From NCBI GenBank assembly GCA_029717555.1, contig JAMDHS010000029.1:170639-234638 (forward strand): a stretch of 64,000 nucleotides of DNA, written 5' to 3'. Position numbers and translations under genes: made by a program. Shown here piece after piece: positions 12,231-22,611 of this stretch. A model generated the notes under the pieces. That model was not told the DNA's origin. It worked only from the letters and a program-made list of their open reading frames with translations, and did no database searches. How positions within the stretch are numbered: position 1 is the stretch's first letter; every line of letters starts with the position of its first letter. This DNA comes from Peribolospora baueri (Eukaryota; Basidiomycota; Peribolosporomycetes; Peribolosporales; Peribolosporaceae).

Positions 12231-13762
12231 TCATTGCATCTTCTTCTCCCCGCTCACGCCCGAGCTCTTTTTCTCTCCCATCCTATCCGGCGTCTGCACG
12301 CCCGCCAACTGTTTCACGACGAGCAGCACGAGCGGCACAACGATGCCCAGGCTCACGAGGAGGGCGGTGAGCAGGCCAGGGGTGAAGAAGGTGTACCGGT
12401 GGAGGAGGCCAAGCTTCTTCAGCTCTCTCGCGCCGCTCGGGGTGGAGGTGGGGGCGCGCTTGGAGAGATGGTGGGAGGGATGGTGGTCGGGTTGGGGGGA
12501 GATGAGTGACGAGGAGGTGACGAAGATGAGATGGGAGGGGAAAAGGGAGCTGAGGATGGAGAGGCGAGAGGCGAGCAAGGCATCTGACGAGGCCCAACAA
12601 AACGGACGTCGTTCGAACCAACGGTCAGGAACAGGGACGATCGCGCAGACAATCCCGTCCGCCCAGGGTGATGAAGGGCGAGGGGCCAAATACGTACCGG
12701 CGCGTGCCAAAGCTTGCCTCCTATCCTCTCCCTTCTTCGATTTTTCAACAGGCACGGAAACCTTGACGAGCACTTTATCCCCCTCGGTGACGCCTCGCTC
12801 CTCCACGTCTTCCATCGTGAGCTGCTCCCACCCTTCGTCCCCGCAAGCGGACCTGACATTGCGGTAGAGTGTGTCAGCAAAGCCTGCCGAACCGGCGACT
12901 GGATGCTGGACGAAGGGGAGCTGCACGGAGGACGTGGAGGAGGCGACACGCTTGGAGAGGTGAGAGCGCGGGCCGAGCAGGCGGAGATCGGATGCGTGGA
13001 GCTGTGAGGGTGCGAGACGAAGGCAAGGCGGACGATGGTATTAGCAGCGATAGCTTGACTCGCGCCAGAAAGCGGGCGGTCTACCCATCTCACCCCTTCG
13101 ACATCGACGACCGCGATGGCATCGAAACCGTCGCAAATGGTCCTAGTCATCGCGTCCACGCCCTCCTCGAGCACCGCACGCGACATGACGGGCGACGCCC
13201 TGGCGGGCTCGAGAGCGTCTAAGATGGCGGATCTGGGTGGGCAAAGGGGAAGATGGGTGAAAGAAAAAAAAGGATGGAGGGGTGGGAGTGGACGAGATCC
13301 AACAGCACCTAGGCGGGTTAGCGCTTAGGCTCAGCTTTGCTCCAAAGTAGTTTAGCCTCGTCCGGCCGTCGAGTCGCATCTCCATCGTCCAAGACGACGC
13401 GAGCGAAGGACGAGCGAAGGAATAGGCACGGCGGCCTCTGGAAACGGACAGAGTCACCACATCCATCGTCCCTCCATCTCAACTCTACTCTACTCTCCTC
13501 TCCTCTCCTCTCCTCGCCTAGCCTCGCCTTCTCAGCCCCATCTCCCTATTCCCACCCCCACTGCGCCCAAAACCAAGCCCCCTCATCTCGCTTCGCAAAA
13601 CAAACAAACGAACAGCAGACAGACTCACCGCTCGGGAACATTAGTCCATGCGATCAGCGGCGACGTGTCCTCGAATGCGTGGGCCGTGTGAGCGAGGAGG
13701 GCCAAGGAGGCGATAAGGAGGGAGAGGGGGAGGGAGAGGGAGAAGGGTGTTGGGAAGAGCAT
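12231..13762 (-). CDS. BIG1: BIG1-like ER type I membrane protein
   Basis: Big1 is an ER membrane protein needed for normal beta-1,6-glucan and is related to V-ATPase assembly factor Voa1/Ac45. The first exon (13762-13629) encodes a signal peptide (LSLPLSLLIASLALLAHTAHA) directly followed by FEDTSPLIAWTNVPE, the family's typical mature start. The next exon is best read from an acceptor near 13235, giving SAILDALEPARASPVMSR. A luminal domain follows, and the last exon has LHRYTFFTPGLLTALLVSLG plus a Val/Leu-rich transmembrane helix and a short basic cytosolic tail, the conserved Big1/Voa1 C-terminus. The total is about 290 residues, as expected. The exact borders of the middle exons are uncertain. 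Confidence 0.75.
13483..13530. repeat. Pentanucleotide (CTCTC)-type microsatellite in intron
   Basis: Consecutive TACTC/TCCTC units lie in the first intron of the BIG1-like gene when read from the plus strand. The array is pyrimidine-rich on the plus strand, hence purine-rich in the transcript. It is probably neutral and possibly length-variable. Confidence 0.7.
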
Positions 13763-14449
13763 TGCGGTCGTCGGTGTGGATGGTCGGACTGATGGAGGGA
13801 TTGGATGGGGGCGACCGAAGGAAGGAAGAAGAGAGGAAGGACGATGATGGAGACGAGACGAGGCTGACGCCCTGGCGGAAGTGATCGCTCGCGGAGGTCG
13901 CTCCGCTCGTCCACTGTACCGCAGCGGCGCCAATCCGATCACTAACCTCACTTGACCCAGTCAGTTGAAAATGTCCTTCTTGAGTGGATCTCGCAACCGA
14001 TTTCAAATGTTCGCACACAAAGGAGGAAGGAGGAAGGAAGAAGGAGGGAGAGCGAGCGAGCATTGCATGTCATATCATATACAACCCAGGCTGGATCTGG
14101 ACCGCCAGCAGGTCCCGAGAGAGATTTTGTGGAGACGGGTCAACTCGCGAGGGAGCGAGCGGGGGGAGGCCATAAGGGCAGGGCGAGGATGGGAAGCGAG
14201 GTAGGTAGGAAAGAAGAAGGAGGAGAGACGACGGTGGACCGGATTTGAACGTTCGAGCCCCTTCCCAGCTCGGAGAGCGGCGGAACGAGCACCTCCGTTC
14301 AACCGTGCGCATTTACTTTTTGATAGAATGGGGTGGGGATGGACGAAGGGAGAAAAGTCGTCTGAGAGAATGCAAGCGAGCAAACGCGGGCGACGAGACG
14401 AGAGAGAGAAAGAAATAAAGAAAGAAGCATGACGGAGGGAATGACCGGC
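13763..14449. other. Promoter of BIG1-like gene and 3' flank of NSR1-like gene
   Basis: Both neighbours are on the minus strand. The region is purine-rich on the plus strand (many GGAGG/GAAGG runs near 14020-14220). It contains a T-loop-like GGATTTGAAC at about 14230, whose stem does not pair, so I do not call a tRNA. No gene was seen. Confidence 0.45.
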
Positions 14450-16270
14450 TCAGTCGAACGTCGTCTTCTTGCCGCCAGCACCCTCCACGATCGCTCCCGT
14501 CCTGATCGCCTTGCCCGGGCTCGCTCCACCGCGTCCGCCCCTCCCACCGCCGCGTCCTCCGCCACCGCGTCCTCCACCCCTCCCGCCACCACGACCGCCC
14601 CAGCCGTTGTCGCGAGAGCCCCGATCGCCGCCTCCGAAGCCTCCACGTCCACCACCGCGTCCTCCGCCCCTACCGCCGCCGCGTCCGCCGCCTCGTCCGC
14701 CACCACCACCGCCGTCGCGGGGAGGTCGCGGAGTGGAAAAGTCGAGACGAATGCTCCTGCCACCGATATCGGCACCGGTCATGGCCTCGAGCGCCTTCTT
14801 GGCGGTCTCCACGTCACCAAACTCGATGTAGCCGAAGCCCTTGGGCCGGCCAGTCTCCTGTTCGGTGGGAAGACGGACGGAGACAATGTCGCCGTGCTCG
14901 CCGAACGCCTCCCAAAGCTGGTCCTCGTTGACGTTGAAGGAGACGTTGCCGACGAAGAGCGTCGCCGACGGCTCGGACAGACTGTCGCCGAACGCCTTGG
15001 CACGCTTCTCCGGGTTCGGAGCGCGCGGGAGGGAGAGGTCAACGTTGATCTTGCGCCCGTCCACTTCCCTTTCCTTGGCCGCGAGAGCGGCCTTGGCGGC
15101 CGCGGGAGCGGAGAATTCGACGTAGCCGAACCTTGAAAGGATAGAGGTCAAGGAAGGAATAAGCGAAATCGTTCATGTTGGAACGAGCGAAGAAGGCGAT
15201 GGCACCGGTCGGTCGATCACTCACCCTCTGCTCCTCCCGCTCTCTCTGTCCACCTGAACGCGGGCGCTGACAACCTCACCGAACTCGTCAAACTCGCTCT
15301 TGAGCCAGTCGTTATCGATGTTCCAGCTCAACTGGCCGACCCAGATCGTGCTGGTCTCCACAGACTCTGTCGCGTCCTCCACCTCGTCCGCCTTGCGCTT
15401 CTTGCTCTGTGTCGCGCCGTTCGCCTCCACTTTGGTAGCTTTGCTCGACGCAGCCTTGGGCTCGGCGTCTTGCATCTTTTCGTCGGAGTCGGAGTCGGAG
15501 TCGGAGTCCGAGTCCGAGTCCGAGTCCGAGTCGGAGCTAGAGTCAGAGTCCTCTTCTTCGGGGCTGGACTTGGCGGCCTTGGCCTTGGGCTTTTCGGTCT
15601 CTTCCTCGTCGGAAGACTCGTCATCAGACTCATCCTCGTCATCAGAAGACTCGTCGTCGGAGGACTCCTCCTTCTCAGCGGCCTTCTTCGCGGTGGCAGC
15701 GGCAGCCGGCTTGACCGAGTCGGCCTTGGCTTTGTCCTCCTGGGGCGTTGAATGAAGAAGGAAAGCGGAGGGCGGATGAGCAAAGCCGTTGTGGAGAGAA
15801 GAGGAAGCGCGGGCCTTACCTCGCTCTCCTCATCAGAGCTTTCCTCGGAGCTCTCCTCTTCGCTGCTCTCCTCATCAGAGCTTACCTCTGCCTTTTTGTC
15901 GGCCTGCTTCGCGGACTAAGAGAAGGGGGAAAAGGGAGTTGGAAAGAAGGAAGAGTTAGATATGGAGAGGTAGGGCTCGACCAGGGAGCCACCAGTCTGG
16001 CACGCGGTTACTCACCTTGGCCTTCTCCTCTACCTCGTCCTCACTGTCTTCGCTGCTGTCTTCACTGCTGTCTTCGCTGCTCTCCTCGCCCTTGGGAGGG
16101 GGCGGCGGGGCGGCCTTCTTCTTCTTGTCCTTGTCTTTGCCCTTGTCCTTCTTGCTCTCCTTGCCGTTCGTCTTGGCAGCGGCAGCGGCGACGACGGGGG
16201 CGGCGGCCTTGGTGCTCACCTCCTCCTTCTTGGCCGAGCCGTTGACGGCGGTCTTGGACTTTTTACCCAT
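14450..16270 (-). CDS. NSR1: Nucleolin-like nucleolar RNA-binding protein (NSR1/gar2)
   Basis: Nucleolar protein for pre-rRNA processing and 40S assembly. Architecture in order: a Lys-rich start (MGKKSKTAVNGSAKKEE), several acidic Ser/Asp/Glu tracts of the nucleolin type split by two introns, RRM1 (TIWVGQLSW as RNP2; RGFGYVEF as RNP1, formed across an intron near 15130-15230), RRM2 (TLFVGNVSF; KGFGYIEF), then a long RGG/GGRGG box and the terminus KKTTFD. The start is the ATG at 16268-16270. All family elements are present at the expected length of roughly 480 residues. The neighbouring PacC gene is transcribed divergently. Confidence 0.92.
15482..15540. repeat. GGAGTC/CGAGTC hexanucleotide repeat encoding Ser-Asp
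   Basis: Eight or more 6-bp units lie within the NSR1-like coding region and encode an alternating Ser-Asp run in the acidic tract. Slippage here would change length without breaking the frame. Such tracts are typical casein kinase 2 targets in nucleolins. Confidence 0.75.
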
Positions 16271-17076
16271 TTTGAATTTAGAGGGCTGGGGAGGGAGGAC
16301 GAGTAAGGGATGGATGGGAGCGCCGAAAGAAGAAGAGGCGCACGAAGGAGGTGGGTGGTAAGGTAAACCGAAGGAAGGAAGAAGGTGTTTTCCGTCCCTC
16401 TGTTTGCTTTCTATCTTTGCCTCTCTTCCATCCATCCACCGCTCGTCAAAATTCTGCGGGCCGCACCGACCCGCATCCGCCGCAGCGACGAAAAGCTGCG
16501 GTAACAAACTATGATTGTTCCCACGGCCATGCGATGCGCGTGTAACCCTAAGGGGGGCGAGCGGGTGGGTTTCTTTCCGTCTTGGCTTGGCACAAAAGCT
16601 CTTGGCGCTGCACGATGAGGTCTTGATCCGCCCGCCCGTCCCGTCGGGTCATTCTGACCGGGCGCGGGCAATGGAAGACCTGACTTACTCGGGCGGGCGG
16701 CTGTGCCGAATGTTTAATCATGTCGCTAGTCCGCGCTTGTGCTCGTGCTTGTGCTCGTCAATGCCAATGCCACGCACGTCGTGATGTGGGCGAGGACGAA
16801 GGGGGAGCTTGGCTGGGCGCCAAGAGCGACCGCCACCTGGGGACCGTCGAAGCGGGCCAGCGAGTGACGAGGTTGGTGTGCGTCGCCGGAGGAAGCGACC
16901 CGGCTGGCTTGCCTGGCGAGCGCCACGTGGATTTGGCTCCGCCTTTTGCCAAGCCCAACGAACCCGTCGTCGGGACGAACGAGGGAGAGGGAGAGGGACA
17001 GAGCGAGGGTCGCACAAGCAAGTCTTTCTTCGGTCGAGGCGATAAACTAGATGATATAATAGCCAGCCAACGGACG
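16271..17076. promoter_or_regulatory. NSR1-PacC divergent promoter with clustered GCCARG sites
   Basis: The PacC/Rim101 recognition core GCCARG appears at least seven times on either strand: 16581, 16586 and 16601 (CTTGGC), 16808 (CTTGGC), 16819 (GCCAAG), 16912 (CCTGGC) and 16948 (GCCAAG). Chance would give fewer than one in about 800 bp. A TATA-like ATATAATA lies near 17053. Because this TATA sits only about 25 bp before the ATG at 17077, a later PacC start (17479) is possible. Autoregulation is inferred from the sites and from known PacC biology. Confidence 0.55.
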
Positions 17077-20000
17077 ATGGACGACAGCAGCTCGAACTCC
17101 TCCCACCATCACCATCGTCATCGCCATCGCCGCCACCACCACGCACCCACCTTCCACCGAGTCTACAGCCCCGTCGACTCGGACCACGTCTGCGACGACG
17201 ACGACGACGACGACCACCAGCACCAGAACCACCACCGCACTGCCACTCGCCCCGCACATCCGGTCTCCTCCACCACCACCTCCTCCTCCCTCTCCTCCCA
17301 TCCCCCCTCGCTTCAACCACACGTCCTACCAAGCGCCCGGCAGCCTTTTCCTCCCTCTTCCTTTCAGCCACCACCACCGCCCCCCTCGCTAGTTGGACAC
17401 TTCTCGGCCGTTGAACAGCCAGCCGTTCACCTCCCCGCCCAGCAGGCGCCCGCGTATTATTCTATTTGCCCCCCCGCCATGTCCGCCGCCGTCCTCTGCG
17501 CGGACCTACCCGTGCCGCCCGTAGTCGTTGGCGCCTCCCCCAGCGCCTCTTCCTCCGCCTCGCCCGCCACCAGTTCGACCAGCGGAGCTCCCTCGCCAGC
17601 CGTTTCCCCCGCTGCCGCCTCCACAGGCACCTCGGCCGGCCCTTCTTATTCTGCCCCACCCTTCACCCCGCCCGGGCAGATCGCATGCCGATGGCAGTCC
17701 TGTCAGCTCTCGTTCGACGACCCGGAGGTGCTCTACCAGCACCTTTGCAACGAACACGTCGGCCGCAAGAGCACCAACAACCTCTGTCTCACCTGCAAGT
17801 GGTTGGACTGCGACGTCAGCTGTGCGAAGAGGGACCATATCACTAGCCACTTGAGGGGTTCGTGTGTCTGTCGGCTCTCGAAGGGCCTTGTTCATGCAGG
17901 AGCTCACCTTCTTCTCTCGTTTCCCCTCGTCCTCCCGGAAACCGCCCGCAGTGCACACCCCGCTCAAACCGCACTCGTGCGACGTGTGCGGCAAGTCTTT
18001 CAAGCGCCCCCAAGACCTCAAGAAGCACGAGCGCATCCATACCGAGGAGCACCGCCAGCAGCACAAGCACTCCAAGGCCATTACCGTCCATGACCTTGCC
18101 TATGAAGCCCCTCCCACCGTCCCCACCCTCTCCCGCACCCCCGTCGTCCCAGTTGGCTATAGCGCTGCCACCCAGCCTCCCATCTCCGGCTTTGCCGGCG
18201 GCGCCGGTCACCATCGCCACTCGCACTCGCACGCCTATCTCCTCGACCATCCTTCCAGCCGCTCTGGCTCTTCCGATGCCTCTCGCAGCGTCAGCCCGCA
18301 TTCTACCATGGCCGGCGTCGCCATGACGCCCTCCGGAAGTAAGGACGGCTCGCTGACCTACGCTTCCCTCGCCGGGCCCTCTTCCTCGGCTGTCGCTCTG
18401 GCAGCATCATCTCGAACCGATATGCTCCACCCGGACAATGGCTTGGCCGCCTCGGGGTCTTCCCCTCCCCGTCCGCGCGACGGCCACTCCCCCGGCGCCT
18501 CCTCCGCGGCGAGCAACGCGTCTCTGAGCCCCACGAGCTCCGGCCTCGATCACATCAACGGCGGCGGCTTTCCCGCAACGCCTTCGCCCATCGGAGCGTT
18601 CGAAAACCATCCCAGCCCTCCTGACGCCGGCGCCAACGCCAGTGCGGGCTTGTACCCGACCTTGTACCCGAATATCCCCGCCCAGCCTCGCGCGGCCAGC
18701 TTCTCAGGCCACGCCGACGGAGCTACTCGCCCCCATGCCGTATTCGCCTTCCCCGGCTCCAACCCCTCCCCGCTCGTCGCCGCGCAACAACACCATCATT
18801 TCAGTCGCCTCTCCGACGGACAGCTCCTGGGCGCGGGCACGGGGGCGGGCACGAAACGGACGTTCGAAGCGCACGCCGCGCTGGAGGACTTTTGGGACGA
18901 CTTTAACAGGAGGAAGAAGTTGTTCTTTGATGCCGCCACCGCTGCAGGGGGTGGTTCGGCAGGGGGTGCAGACGAGACGGCGACGATGGGGATGATGGAT
19001 GCAGCGGGGGCATACGACGCGGCGATGATGGCCAGACTGGACCAGCTTGCCGCTTTCGCCCCCCTTCTCGACACCCAGCTCTCCTCTTCCTCACTCGCCT
19101 CCGCTCATCCAGCCGCCATGGCGCCCTCCCACTCCCATTCGCCACCGCCCAGCCATCACCATTCGCATCAACCTCATCACACCCACTCGCATTCTTTCTC
19201 TCACTCCTTGCCCGGCACGACTGCCGACTCGCACCACACACGAGCGACGACGAAGGGAACGGCATCGGGCTTGAGCGCTACGCTCGCTCACACCCCGGCC
19301 GTCGTCGCAGCCGACGATGACGGGAGCGGCAACGAAAGTGTGTTGGGCCTGGGCATCCCCGAGCTCGCCAAGGAGGACTTGGCCGACATCAACGCTTTCC
19401 TCCTTCAGCTCGGCGCTCAGGCTAGCGGAGGTGTAGGCGTAGGCGGAGGTTTCGGAGCGGCTGCTCCGTCGCTGACGTCAACGTCGCCCACCGCCAACGG
19501 GTTCTTAGATCACGCCTTGCTCAACCAGTTAGCCGGCATGCCCGGCATCGACTCTACGCTACTCAGCCTAGGCGCCACCCTACCGCCCTCGTCTTCCACC
19601 ACAGCCGGATCGCTCTATCCCAGCTTGAACTTTCTCCACCAGCACCAGCACGCCGCGATCCCCTCCATATCACGACGGCACATCGCTCAGCTCCCCACAA
19701 GAGTGCAGCAGCAAGGCGGCGGTGCCTCCTCGGCTGCGACGCCCGGAGAGGTGCCTTACGCCGTCCACTCAGCTCCGGGCTCTCAGTCTGGTCAGACGCT
19801 CTTTGATCCCTCTACCGGCCTCTACACGCACGCCTCCGCTTCGTCACTTGTCCATCCTGGCGCGCACGTCGGCAGTCAGGCCTCCATCGGCGCTTCTGGA
19901 GCCGTCTCTACCGTCGGCGCCGGAGCAGGCATCTCAGGAGGCGCGCCAGGCGTCCAGCCGGCGTACGCGTTCGACCAGCTCCGTCTGCCTCGCGGCGCCC

Positions 20001-21598
20001 CCGTCGTCCCTCAACTCGCGCCGATGGACATGCCTAACCATTCTTTCCGCCGCGTCGAGGCGCTCACTAGAGCTCCTCCTCCTCGCCCCGCAACCAGGGA
20101 GTCGGCGGTCACGATGGAAGGTGTGGAGGCGGCGATGCGCGACGGCGCTCGTCTCAAGGCAACGGGCGACGAGGTTGCGTTGAGGAGTGTCAGCGAGGAG
20201 AAGGCAATGTCCAACAAGTCAAGGGAAGCTGCAGATGTGGAGATGGACGTCGAGCCGCTGCCTGCGCTCTCCAAGCCCGAGCCGATGGAGCCTCGGTTGG
20301 ACACTGTAGCCGCCGTTGGCTACTCGTCCTCCGCTCTTCCTCCCTCCCTGTCCTCGTCTCACCACCATCACCACAACCATCATCATCATCATCATCATCA
20401 CCTTCGTCATGGTGACTCTTCTCCTTCTCCTTCGGCCGCCTCCCCCTCCCCTCGCTCCGTCTCCCCGCCCCCACTGTCGGTCGGCATATCTGCCAGCCCT
20501 ATGTCAGTGTCTGCATCGGAAGAGGAGAGGAGAAGGAGGGAAGGCGCCACGCCAGCCGTGTCCGTATCCGACGGCAGCAGCAGCTTCCCCCTTGTACGAA
20601 CCATCTATCCCGTCCTCGCGGAGGGAGACCCGAGCAGGAGGTTGCCCCTCCCTGGTCCAACCGAGCTTCTCTCCCTCGGAGCCGGAACCGGAGCCACGCA
20701 GGCACCGGCACCGACGCCGATGCGCTCTACCTCGTCGACGTCGAGCATGACAAGCATACGCAGCTTGCTCAACTCGCCCGTGCCTGAACGGGAGAGTCGG
20801 CCGTTTTTGTCGGAAGTGGAGAGGGAGAGGGAGGAGCGGAAGCCAAGAAGTTCGTCGACGTCGCTCTACCCGCGCTTGCCCGAGCGGTCTTTCTCTTCCT
20901 CCTCCTCCTCCTCTTCTGCGTCTTCTTCGTCGTCCTCCCTTTCTTCTTCTGCTTCTGCCGTCGAGCCTGCCTTGTCGTCGTCATGGCCGGCCGCCGGTGC
21001 GCGTCAGCCGTACGGTCCGCCGTCCACGCTTCGTCTCGCCAGCGAGGCCTCCCGAAGCACCGCCACCGAAGGCGACGGCAAGTATAGTTACGGCCGCGGC
21101 GGCTATGGATACGCCGGGGCTGAAGACGAGTCGACTATCATGGACCTCGATCGTCCTGGCTCGGCTGGGACGGTGGTGCCTCGCGCCGGTTCGCGGGCGG
21201 GCTCGCCGGCGATGTCGAGTCGCATGGATGAGGACGAGCGCGAAGTCGCCGCGGGGCCGGGGCCGAGGGCGACAATGGCGATGGCGATGACAGCGGAGGG
21301 GGAGGGAGAGGAAGCGCAGAGGCAGAGGCAGAGGCGTCTTGCTCACGTCGACCTCATCAAGCGCCTTCTCATCGCCGTCAACGTGGCCTACAGGACGCAA
21401 GAGGAAGCGAGGGCTGCCGCCGCTGCCATGTCTTTGTCTTCTGATGTCATTGCTCGTTGCGCCGAGGAGCGTGACGGCGCGAAGACGCCAAAGCGAGTGG
21501 ATTCGGTAGAGGTGGATGGACGGGCGGTAACAAGCCGGACGGAAATGGAGGCGGAAAGTCGGCACCGAGGACGGAGAGAAATTGAGGCGGAGGTGTGA
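17077..21598 (+). CDS. PACC: pH-response zinc-finger transcription factor PacC/Rim101
   Basis: C2H2 factor activated at alkaline pH by proteolysis through the Pal/Rim pathway. Exons 17077-17857 and 17952-21598 give 1475 residues. After a His-, Asp- and Ser-rich N-terminus, three zinc fingers follow in tandem: IACRWQSC...H..H (with the diagnostic [13 protein letters not shown]), [21 protein letters not shown] and, across the intron, [30 protein letters not shown], matching PacC almost residue for residue. The very long C-terminal part has Ser-, His- and Ala-rich low complexity, as in basidiomycete Rim101. An alternative start is the ATG at 17479. The gene's own promoter holds clustered GCCARG sites. 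Confidence 0.94.
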
Positions 21599-22611
21599 CA
21601 GTGACCGTGTCCCAACCGAGTGAGCTGGATGGGGCTTGGCTCCTGTCTGTCTCCAGGGATCTGTCGTCCTTCGCCTTTTTTTTTCCTCGTCTTTGCAGCT
21701 CTTGTCCATTTTTTTCTCTTTTTCGCACTTCGGTCTGTTGGCAGCGTGGCATCGCTCGTATCGTATTTCTACTACTCCACTCCACTCGTATTTCTTCTAC
21801 TCGGCTCGCACTTGGACAATGCGTCTCGTCTCCTGTCGTCTCGCTTTCGTTCTTTGTCCGCCCCCCTCTCTCACCTTCTTTATGTATTTCTTCGTTCTTG
21901 TCTCGCCTCTGACCCGATCCCGTGTACGCTTACTATCCTTCCTACCTGCGAACCCAGAATCAAGTCTTGTCGCCACCACCCGTATGTATACCCTCAAAGC
22001 GAGCCTTGAGGGGGACGAAGTGTATACTTATGTATGTCTTTCAACCTACAGCTGGTCCAGCCAGGCCTGCCGGTTGTCCTCATCGACACGGTCAAAAAAG
22101 GTGAAAAGTGCGTTTCGTCGGTCGCACTCGTGGCACTCCCATTCGGAAAGAGTCTACAGTTCGTTGGACAGGAAACGATGCGCTGTCAGCCAACGAACGC
22201 CAACCGGCGACCCAAGTGAGCGGGAGCAGGGGCTCTTCGTGGCATGAGGGTGGGAACGTATGTCAACTCTCCGGGCATCCACCGATCCGGCCGCTGCTGG
22301 AGGGGACGAGCGGACTGGCGTTGACGACGTCGTGTAATGGATCATCGTTGAGACGGGAAGGGTGTCCGAAGGGAGGCCCGGACCTGATAAGTAAACTACA
22401 CCCCTCCGTCCATTCATTTCCTTGTTGCCCACGCGAATACCAGGATCACGCACGCCTGTTTGATTCTCATCTGATTGGATTATCTGGGCACTCATCGATG
22501 TAAGCCCGGTGACGGAAGGGTGCGTGCATCTCCACGACCTTTACCCCTGTCCGCAAACGTTATATACACCTGGATCGCATGCCTTCAACGAGGAGCAGTA
22601 GCATTGAACGC
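21599..22611. other. Convergent intergenic region after PacC
   Basis: The T-rich stretch 21670-21900 (runs of TTTTTTT, TTCTTT) looks like 3' untranslated sequence of PacC. The 22000-22600 part has open frames with no domain, starts or splice logic. No gene is supported. Confidence 0.5.

Noticed and set aside
14225-14300. GGATTTGAAC T-loop-like sequence suggesting a tRNA
   Set aside because: The five bases on either side do not form a T stem and no acceptor arm can be paired.
16720-17076. Upstream extension of PacC to an ATG at 16720
   Set aside because: The extension covers the GCCARG cluster and the TATA-like site and has no similarity to PacC N-termini.
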